From contig NZ_JATV01000013.1 in the NCBI RefSeq assembly GCF_000611675.1, positions 41,938-105,937 on the forward strand: a stretch of 64,000 nt of DNA, in the 5' to 3' direction. This DNA is from Flavobacterium succinicans LMG 10402 (lineage in GTDB: Bacteria; Bacteroidota; Bacteroidia; Flavobacteriales; Flavobacteriaceae). Both the position numbers and the translations under genes were made by a program. The notes under the pieces were generated by a model. That model saw nothing but the letters and a program-made list of their open reading frames with translations. It ran no database searches and was not told where the DNA came from. This document shows, piece by piece, positions 57,957 to 64,000 of this stretch. Position 1 is the stretch's first letter; each line of letters opens with the position of its first letter.

Positions 57957-60023
57957 CTATAACTCTTCTGTAACTACTTCTAATTTGTTTTGATAATACT
58001 TGTACGTTTCTGTTTGAGCTCTAAATAGAGGTTTATCTCCTGGTTTACGATACAGATTGTCTAAATTTTCAGAATGAAATCTAGCTTTGACATTCCCTTT
58101 CCAACCTAAATCAAAATGATCCATCAATTCGTCTTTAATATCTTGATCATAAATTGGACAAGTTACTTCTACTCTAGCATCTAAATTTCTGGTCATAAAA
58201 TCGGCAGAAGAAATAAAGACATCTGGAATTCCGGCATTACCAAAAATGTATACTCTTGAATGTTCTAAATAGTTATCTACTATACTGATAGCCTCAATAT
58301 TTTCACTCAACCCTTTAACACCTGGTATTAAGGAACAAATCCCTCTGATTTGTAATTGAACTTTAACTCCTGCCTTACTCGCTTGATACAATTTATCAAT
58401 CATTTCAAAATCTGAAAGACTATTCATTTTCAATCGAATGTAAGTTTTTCTACCTGCCAAAGCATGAGAAATTTCTCTATCAATCAACTTTGTAAATTTA
58501 CTTCGAGTATAATGAGGCGATACAATTAAATGTTTGTAGCGATGAACTCGATAGTTGACATCAAAGAAATCAAAAATTCTATTAATGTCTTTTAAAATTT
58601 GTTGATGACTTGTAAAAAGGGTTACATCTGTATATATTTTTGCGGTTGATTCGTTGAAATTTCCTGTAGAAACAAATCCATAACGCTTAATTTTATCATT
58701 TTCCTGACGCTCAATAACACATATTTTACTGTGTACTTTCAGTCCCTTTATACCAAAAATTAATTCGATACCTTCCGTTTTCATTTGCTCTGCGTATGAA
58801 ATATTGGAAGCTTCATCAAATCGAGCTTGCAATTCTATTTGAACCGTAACTTTTTTTCCATTCTTTGCAGCATTTATTAATGAACTAATTATTTGAGAGT
58901 TCTTGGCCAAACGGTATAAGGTTATTTTAATAGAAAGCACATTAGGATCTAATGCGGCTTCTCTTAAGAATTTGGTCAAATAAGAAAACGATTGATAAGG
59001 TGCATTTAATAAAAAATCTTTTTTACTAATTTTATCTAACATACTTCCTTCAAGACTCAAGCCGGGTATAGGAAGTGCTACATTTGATTGGTACAATAAA
59101 TCGTATCTTCCTAGATTTGGAAAACTCATATAATCACGTCTATTATGGTAACGCCCTCCTGGAATGATACTATCTGTAGAAACGATATGCATTTTATCTA
59201 GAAAGAAACGAAGGGTATCTTCCTCAATTTCTTGATCATAAATAAATCGAACCGGTTCTCCTATTCGTCTATCTTTTACGCTCAACGCAATTTTTTCAAT
59301 CATACTTTTACTCAAATCACTATCAATATCCAAAGAGGCATCTCTAGTGATTTTTATCATGTGAGCCGATAGTTTTTTATAATCGAAAATATTAAAAATA
59401 CTGCCTAAATTTTGACGGATGACATCATCCAAAAGAATTACATACTGTTTACCATTTTTTGAAGGCAATACTACAAAACGATTAATGGTTTTTGGTATTT
59501 CGACCACCGCATAACGTACTTCCTCTTCTTTATTTAAAACCAACTTAATAGCCAAGTAACCAAAAGTATCTTTTAGTAAAGGAAATTCAGCCAAATCGTT
59601 CAATATAATGGTAACCAATTCAGGACTAACTCTTTGAATAAAGAAATCTTTAAGATAATTTTCTTGTTCCTTGTCTAAATCATTTTCGGTAATAATATAA
59701 ATATTCTCTTGCTGTAATTGACTCTCAATATCTCTCAAGATATTCAAACTTTCCTCTTGGTGTTCTATTACAATTTCGGTAATTTCTTTTACTAATTGTT
59801 GAGCAGAAACTCCACCTAAATATTTTTCGCCTGAGATACCAGAAAGACTCAATCGTCGAATGGCAGCAAATCGAACTCTAAAAAACTCATCCAAATTATT
59901 TGAAAAAATACCTAAAAAGCGCAACCTGTCCAATAAAGGCACTGAATGGTCTGCTGCTTCTTGTAATACTCTGGCATTAAAAGCTAACCAACTCTTCTCT
60001 CTATCAATATATTTATGTGTCAA
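57957..60023 (-). CDS. ppk1: Polyphosphate kinase 1
   Basis: A 688-residue enzyme of normal Ppk1 length that polymerises ATP gamma-phosphate to polyphosphate. N domain starts YIDREKSWLAFNARVLQEA, then LDEFFRVRFAAIRR. The catalytic histidine is in GIKGLKVHSKICVIER, with GFVSTGNFNESTAKIYTDVTLFT after it. The second His-containing C domain has FEMIDKLYQASKAGVKVQLQIRGICSL and DNYLEHSRVYIFGN, then ISSADFMTRNLDARVEVTCPI. It sits between sixA (7 bases upstream) and ppx. Confidence 0.97.
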   Translation of the reverse strand: MTHKYIDREKSWLAFNARVLQEAADHSVPLLDRLRFLGIFSNNLDEFFRVRFAAIRRLSLSGISGEKYLGGVSAQQLVKEITEIVIEHQEESLNILRDIESQLQQENIYIITENDLDKEQENYLKDFFIQRVSPELVTIILNDLAEFPLLKDTFGYLAIKLVLNKEEEVRYAVVEIPKTINRFVVLPSKNGKQYVILLDDVIRQNLGSIFNIFDYKKLSAHMIKITRDASLDIDSDLSKSMIEKIALSVKDRRIGEPVRFIYDQEIEEDTLRFFLDKMHIVSTDSIIPGGRYHNRRDYMSFPNLGRYDLLYQSNVALPIPGLSLEGSMLDKISKKDFLLNAPYQSFSYLTKFLREAALDPNVLSIKITLYRLAKNSQIISSLINAAKNGKKVTVQIELQARFDEASNISYAEQMKTEGIELIFGIKGLKVHSKICVIERQENDKIKRYGFVSTGNFNESTAKIYTDVTLFTSHQQILKDINRIFDFFDVNYRVHRYKHLIVSPHYTRSKFTKLIDREISHALAGRKTYIRLKMNSLSDFEMIDKLYQASKAGVKVQLQIRGICSLIPGVKGLSENIEAISIVDNYLEHSRVYIFGNAGIPDVFISSADFMTRNLDARVEVTCPIYDQDIKDELMDHFDLGWKGNVKARFHSENLDNLYRKPGDKPLFRAQTETYKYYQNKLEVVTEEL

Positions 60024-60030
60024 AACTTTA

Positions 60031-60516
60031 CTATTTTAAATTTTTAGGAACAATAATTTTCAACGTTTTCCCTTTTTCAATTGAGCTCCAATCATTTACA
60101 TCAAATTGCATAGAAACAAAACCGGAAGTAGGAACATTTTCAATAAAAACATCCCCAAATCTATTAACAAAATTTGTAATTGCACCATTATGACCAAAAA
60201 GAATTACATTATCAAAATGATTTTCACATGATTTAATAACACTAGTTAATTGGTGCTCATCAAAGGTGTACAAATCCTCCTTGAAAATAATACTTTCAAT
60301 AGGATAAGACAAATTTTGTGCGAAAATTAAAGCTGTTTGAGAGGCTCTCTCTGCAACACTGCTCCAAAACAAATAGGTTTTTGGCAAATATTTCGATACG
60401 TAACTTGATACTTTATGTGCTGTTTGTAAACCATTCTTAGACAAAGGTCTGTCTATATCTTTCAAAGGGGCTTCCCAACTTGATTTTGCATGTCGAATTA
60501 GAATTAAGTTTTTCAT
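60031..60516 (-). CDS. sixA: SixA-type phosphohistidine phosphatase
   Basis: A 161-residue histidine phosphatase. The N-terminal catalytic motif LILIRHAKSSW has the nucleophile His in RHAKS. The second Arg is in SSVAERASQTA, and the second His is in ILFGHNGAI. SixA removes phosphate from phosphohistidine in His-kinase Hpt domains. As first gene of the operon with ppk1 and ppx, it may act on Ppk1 phosphohistidine or on polyphosphate-related proteins; this is inference. Confidence 0.92.
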   Translation of the reverse strand: MKNLILIRHAKSSWEAPLKDIDRPLSKNGLQTAHKVSSYVSKYLPKTYLFWSSVAERASQTALIFAQNLSYPIESIIFKEDLYTFDEHQLTSVIKSCENHFDNVILFGHNGAITNFVNRFGDVFIENVPTSGFVSMQFDVNDWSSIEKGKTLKIIVPKNLK

Positions 60517-60933
60517 ACTTATAAAAAATTATATAGTTATAAATCTATGTTGTAGTTGTGATTTACCCTCAAAAAAGAAAGTAATAGACGTTATAAAGAG
60601 CACTTAAATTACATTAATTTTTCAAGGCAACAACGAAAACGAAACTTAATTAACAATTGTTTATCATTTTTATATAGCTAAATCCTAAATAAAATAAAAC
60701 ATTGAAAAATTTAAAAAAAATAAATTTAGATTGACCATTCCCTATTTTAGATATATAACAGAAATTAATTACAAATCCAAAAAAATGGAAAGATATTCAC
60801 AAAAAAACATTTAAAAAAACTCCTTTTAACGATTTTTCAGGTTGTTTACGGAAAAAAAAACAATATATTTTTCATTGTATCTAATTTTGAAGTAGTTAAT
60901 CAAAACATAAATTATTACTTAAAATCATTTACA
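60517..60933. other. Long divergent intergenic region
   Basis: 417 bases of very A/T-rich sequence between the sixA operon and the secreted-protein genes. It contains many A runs and one TAATTTTG box (60882-60889) pointing to the gene at 60934. I see no RNA gene, repeat or reading frame here that I can support. Confidence 0.6.
60882..60889 (+). promoter_or_regulatory. -7 box for the adhesin gene pair
   Basis: TAATTTTG (TAnnTTTG) lies 44 bases before the ATG at 60934. Confidence 0.4.
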
Positions 60934-61473
60934 ATGAAAGCTACCTCTACTCAAAAAAAAATAAACTTACCTATAGACCAAAAAAAATCTTCCTTAAGAT
61001 ACTACACAAAAAGCATATTGGCAGTATTGGTTTTTATGATAGGTAGTAGTTTGATCCATGCACAAAATTCTTGTAAGTCTAAACTTCAAGTTGAAAAAAA
61101 CAGAAACTCAAGAAGTATTTCATCAGAAGGTACTCAATACAGACTTCTAATTTCAAATGAAACCTCCAACCAAGCGTCATTCAATTTAAAAGCAATTGAT
61201 ATTAATAAAAACTGCACAAATAATGATGGTAGTTCTACATCAAACAATGTTAATCTCAATTTCTTTTTTACAGATGTTGATTCAAATCCAATTTCAGATA
61301 TAGTTTTGAATTCAGGCGAAACAAAATCTTTTTTAGTAAAGCTTACAATACCTTCTGGAACACCATACAACAGATGGAATTGCACCGAAATTGCCGCTAC
61401 ATCAAATGATTGTAGCAATTATTCTATCACTACAATTTTACATACTCTAGTGAGTGATCCAAATCAAGAGTAA
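60934..61473 (+). CDS. Secreted uncharacterised protein, upstream partner of the adhesin
   Basis: A 179-residue protein with an unusually long, Lys-rich N-region (about 30 residues) and then a signal helix (SILAVLVFMIGSSLIHAQ). The mature part is a beta-rich immunoglobulin-like domain: GTQYRLLISNETSNQASFNLKAIDI, a disulfide-type Cys pattern (NSCKSK, NKNCTNN, RWNCTEI, NDCSNY), NPISDIVLNSGETKSFLVKLTIPSG. It resembles COG1470-type NEW3-like domains by its strand pattern. The adhesin gene starts 48 bases downstream on the same strand. Confidence 0.8.
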   Translation: MKATSTQKKINLPIDQKKSSLRYYTKSILAVLVFMIGSSLIHAQNSCKSKLQVEKNRNSRSISSEGTQYRLLISNETSNQASFNLKAIDINKNCTNNDGSSTSNNVNLNFFFTDVDSNPISDIVLNSGETKSFLVKLTIPSGTPYNRWNCTEIAATSNDCSNYSITTILHTLVSDPNQE

Positions 61474-61521
61474 AATCATTAAATCATTTCATACCCAAAT
61501 ATCACTATTAAATAGTTTAAG

Positions 61522-63582
61522 ATGAAAAGACAATTACACCTAAGTATCCATAAGATAAAATTGAACAAATCATTTATTTTGTTTGTTTTTCTTTTAATGA
61601 CTGGATTTGTAAACTCACAAACAATTACACCAACAAAAACGGTTACTGTAAGACCAGGAGTATGTGGTAAAATTGATGTTGAGTTAAAATTGCAAGGTTC
61701 TAATCCAGTGGCAAGGCCTTCTGAAGTTGTTTTAGTAATAGATGTTTCAGGAAGTATGGGTTTCGATATTGCTAATGATCCAAATATACCTTTAGATTAT
61801 GCAAAAGATGCTGCTATAAGTTTTATAAACAATGTCTTTACTCCAGCAAACAATCCAACAGGAAAAAATAAAATCGCAATAGTAAAATATAGTAGCAATG
61901 GTTCATTAGTAAGAACTCTAACACTAGCTTCTGGTAAACAAACTTTAATTAATGATGTTAATGCTTTAGTTGCAAATGGATCAACAAACATAGAGGACGG
62001 AATTAGAAAAGCTGATCAAGAGTTAACTGCAAAAGGTACTTTTGATTGTATTACATCAAGAAGTATTGTGCTTTTAACAGATGGTGTTGCTACTAGAAAT
62101 GTAGCAAATGGTGACAACTGTACTAATGGCCAACAAGGCACATGTATTCAAGCAGCTATTACAGCAGCAAATGATGCTAAAACAACTGTTGTTTCTGGAA
62201 CTACATATAACAATCAAATTTTTGCAGTGGGTTTATTTGGTGCAATATCAGGAACAGATCAAAGTAATGCTGAATATACCTTAAACAATGTTCAAACGGC
62301 TGGTGCTTTTTTTACAGAAAACGCAGCGAACCTAACTGGAATTTATAACCAAATATCTACTCAACTTTCTTGGATTGCTCAACAAATTACTGGAACACCA
62401 TTTGCAACAGAGTCAGTTAGTAATGACTTTACAATAGGAGCGGTTACACCTTCAAAGGGAACAGCATCTGTTTCAGGTCAATCGATTTCATGGAACATTG
62501 ACTTTTTGAATGTAGAAACAATAACCCTAAAATATGAACTTACACCAAAGGCAAATGTATGTGGAAGTAAAACTGTGAGTTCTTCATCTCTAAATTATCG
62601 AAACACTAGTTGTCAAAATTCAACACTAAACATCCCAACATCTTCAACAAATATTCCTTGTCCAATTATCACTTTAGCTTCGCAAACAAACGTAAGCTGT
62701 TTTGGCACCTCTACTGGGGCAATAACATTAAATGATGCTACTGGAGGTACTTCTCCGTACACTTATGATTGGTCAGATTTAACTGGAACCAACGACCCAA
62801 AAAACAGAACAGGATTAGCTGCAGGTACCTATATTGTTACTGCTACAGATAAAAATGGATGTAGTACTGCGGCTTTAACAGTAAATATAACGCAACCAGC
62901 AGCGGCTTTAGCTTTAGCAGCTTCTTCTAAAACAGATGCTTCTTGTTTTGGAGCTAGCACTGGCTCTGTAACTGCGGGTAACGTAACTGGCGCCGTGGGA
63001 ACAGTAACCTATTCTTGGAAAAATGCTTCTAATACAGTAGTTGGTTCTACTGCTTCGGTAAACAATTTGCCAGCGGGAACTTATACCGTAAACGTAACTG
63101 ATTCTTGTTCTTCTCAATCTAATTCTGTAACTGTTGGACAACCTGCAGCCAATACTGTGGTGGGTTCAACTGCTTCTGTAAGCAATTTACCAGCAGGAAC
63201 TTATACTGTAACAGTTAGTGACTCTTGTTCATCTCAATCTAATTCAGTAACTGTTGGACAACCTGCAGCAGCTTTGGCTTTGGCTTTGGCTTTAGCAGCT
63301 TCTTCTAAAACTGATGCTTCTTGTTTTGGAGCTAGTACGGGTTCTGTAACTGCAGGCGTTGTAACTGGAGCTGTGGGAACAATAACCTATTCTTGGAAAA
63401 ATGCTTCCAATACTGTGGTGGGTTCAACTGCTTCTGTAAGCAATTTACCAGCAGGAACTTATACTGTAACAGTTAGTGACTCTTGTTCATCTCAATCTAA
63501 TTCAGTAACTGTTGGACAACCTGCAGCAGCCTGTAACTGGAGCTGTAGGAACAGTAACTTATTCTTGGAAAAATGCTTCTAA
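61522..63582 (+). CDS. vWA-domain SprB-repeat adhesin, N-terminal part (frame broken at 63531)
   Basis: The frame encodes 686 residues. Signal peptide about 1-33 (FVFLLMTGFVNSQ). A von Willebrand A domain (about 65-285) has the MIDAS motif Asp74-Val-Ser76-Gly-Ser78, Thr in ANGSTNIEDG and Asp in VLLTDGVATRN. A beta domain follows (about 290-380), then SprB-type repeats (TDASCFGASTGSVTAG, TYSWKNASNTVVGSTASV, NLPAGTYTVTVSDSCSSQSNSVTVGQPAA). The last 12 residues after GQPAAA are out of frame. The protein should continue in the +1 frame (63533-64000 and beyond). SprB-like adhesins are exported by the type IX system and carry gliding motility or attachment. Confidence 0.88.
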   Translation: MKRQLHLSIHKIKLNKSFILFVFLLMTGFVNSQTITPTKTVTVRPGVCGKIDVELKLQGSNPVARPSEVVLVIDVSGSMGFDIANDPNIPLDYAKDAAISFINNVFTPANNPTGKNKIAIVKYSSNGSLVRTLTLASGKQTLINDVNALVANGSTNIEDGIRKADQELTAKGTFDCITSRSIVLLTDGVATRNVANGDNCTNGQQGTCIQAAITAANDAKTTVVSGTTYNNQIFAVGLFGAISGTDQSNAEYTLNNVQTAGAFFTENAANLTGIYNQISTQLSWIAQQITGTPFATESVSNDFTIGAVTPSKGTASVSGQSISWNIDFLNVETITLKYELTPKANVCGSKTVSSSSLNYRNTSCQNSTLNIPTSSTNIPCPIITLASQTNVSCFGTSTGAITLNDATGGTSPYTYDWSDLTGTNDPKNRTGLAAGTYIVTATDKNGCSTAALTVNITQPAAALALAASSKTDASCFGASTGSVTAGNVTGAVGTVTYSWKNASNTVVGSTASVNNLPAGTYTVNVTDSCSSQSNSVTVGQPAANTVVGSTASVSNLPAGTYTVTVSDSCSSQSNSVTVGQPAAALALALALAASSKTDASCFGASTGSVTAGVVTGAVGTITYSWKNASNTVVGSTASVSNLPAGTYTVTVSDSCSSQSNSVTVGQPAAACNWSCRNSNLFLEKCF

Positions 63583-63699
63583 TACAGTAGTTGGTTCTAC
63601 TGCTTCTGTAAATAATTTGCCTGCGGGAACTTATACCGTAACGGTAACTGATTCTTGTTCTTCTCAATCTAATTCAGTAACTGTTGGACAACCTGCAGC
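62907..63699 (+). repeat. Tandem SprB-type repeats, partly collapsed
   Basis: Five repeat units are visible. Units b (to 63150) and d (63271-63530) are complete, about 80 residues. Unit c (63151-63272) lacks its first half. Unit e (from 63531) lacks its first 30 or so residues and is out of frame. Bases 63149-63272 and 63407-63530 are identical over 124 bases (offset 258). A GCTTTG microsatellite at 63271-63294 encodes the Ala-Leu stretch. Short-read assembly could have collapsed or mis-joined longer arrays. Confidence 0.85.
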
Positions 63700-64000
63700 T
63701 CCATTAAGTGCAACTGCTATTATTATAAACAATAACAACTGTGCAAATTGTAACAATGGCTCAATAAACATTACTGTCACAGGAGGAACATCACCTTATA
63801 CTTTCTTATGGTCAAATGGTTCTACATTAGAAGACATTTCTGGCTTACAAAACGGAAATTACACTATTGAAATTACTGATAAAAATGGCTGTAAAGCTAA
63901 TTATAATTACGCTATTTCAGAATCAAGTATCAACATCACCAAAGAAGGTACTTATGTTGATGCTAATAATGATGGCATTACCAATGTAGGTGATGTAGTT
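63533..64000 (+). CDS. Adhesin continuation in the +1 frame (runs off window)
   Basis: 156 codons are open from 63533 (VTGAVGTVTYSWKNASNTVV) to the window edge. They complete repeat e, then start a different unit PLSATAIIINNNNCANCNNGSINITVTGGTSPYTFLWSNGST and the beginning of a DUF11/DUF7507-type repeat (NITKEGTYVDANNDGITNVGDVV). This is the downstream part of the same adhesin. In flavobacterial adhesins such DUF7507 arrays lead to a C-terminal type IX sorting signal, which must lie beyond base 64000. Confidence 0.85.

Noticed and set aside
62914..63141. Antisense frame in the SprB repeats
   Set aside because: It is the reverse of the repeat sequence, rich in Arg/Ser by codon complement, and has no start signals.
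1..64000. Search for tRNA, rRNA, tmRNA, riboswitches, CRISPR arrays, insertion sequences and prophage genes
   Set aside because: No cloverleaf with a recognisable T-loop, no conserved RNA core, no transposase or integrase and no spaced direct repeats were seen. A covariance-model search could still find small RNAs that I missed.

Overview
The window looks like a chromosomal piece of a Flavobacterium-type member of the Flavobacteriaceae (Bacteroidota). The evidence is AT-rich DNA, promoters with the Bacteroidota -7 box TAnnTTTG (often TATTTTTG) and few Shine-Dalgarno sites, a Rho factor with a long Asn-rich insert, SprB-type repeat adhesin sequence, DUF1599, DUF2911 and DUF4293 proteins, and many small lipoproteins. 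No tRNA, rRNA, CRISPR array, integrase, transposase or phage gene was seen. Most of the window is ordinary chromosome.

Layout. 1-6 kb: a truncated VPS10/BNR-repeat secreted protein, a lipoprotein with a duplicated Cys/His motif, a GNAT enzyme, a two-gene unit (a protein ending in PKLDINP repeats, then a TPR-class III nucleotide cyclase), and a YitT membrane protein. 6-16 kb: housekeeping (M20 and S41 peptidases, gcvT, YebC, folP, DUF1599, rho). 16-21 kb: a LuxR-type response regulator followed by two paralogous TPR histidine kinases. 20.6-30.6 kb: phosphodiesterase, truA, ABC exporter, lpdA, cysK, cysteine desulfurase, EamA transporter and lipoproteins. 30.7-39 kb: Smr/DUF2027, DUF2752, a serine acetyltransferase-cysM operon, DUF2911, a HAD phosphatase, tcdA, TatD, DUF1684 and an MFS transporter. 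39-41.5 kb: a BlaI/M56 pair with a clear operator-promoter. 41.5-44.3 kb: a 45-aa protein, dnaX split by a -1 shift at an A10 run, and an acetate-type transporter.

44.5-57 kb looks like a stress or envelope block: an AraC regulator, a hybrid histidine kinase with Hpt domain, a receiver protein, a broken small lipoprotein, a GH130-like phosphorylase with a glycosyltransferase, MlaE/F/D lipid transport, and a run of small proteins (His/Ala-rich, iron-permease-like, beta-barrel, CsbD, lipoprotein). 57-60.5 kb is a polyphosphate operon (sixA, ppk1, ppx). 60.9-64 kb holds two secreted proteins. The second is a vWA plus SprB-repeat adhesin whose frame breaks inside the repeats and which runs off the right edge.

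The observations most worth following are the dnaX A10 slippery site; the three AACTA/TAGTT dyads overlapping the blaI promoter; a dispersed family of intergenic hairpin elements (four copies, one a perfect 50-base palindrome); the rearranged or mis-assembled adhesin repeats; and two poorly characterised repeat-motif proteins at 1.0 and 4.0 kb. I found no clear candidate for a wholly new multi-gene system.
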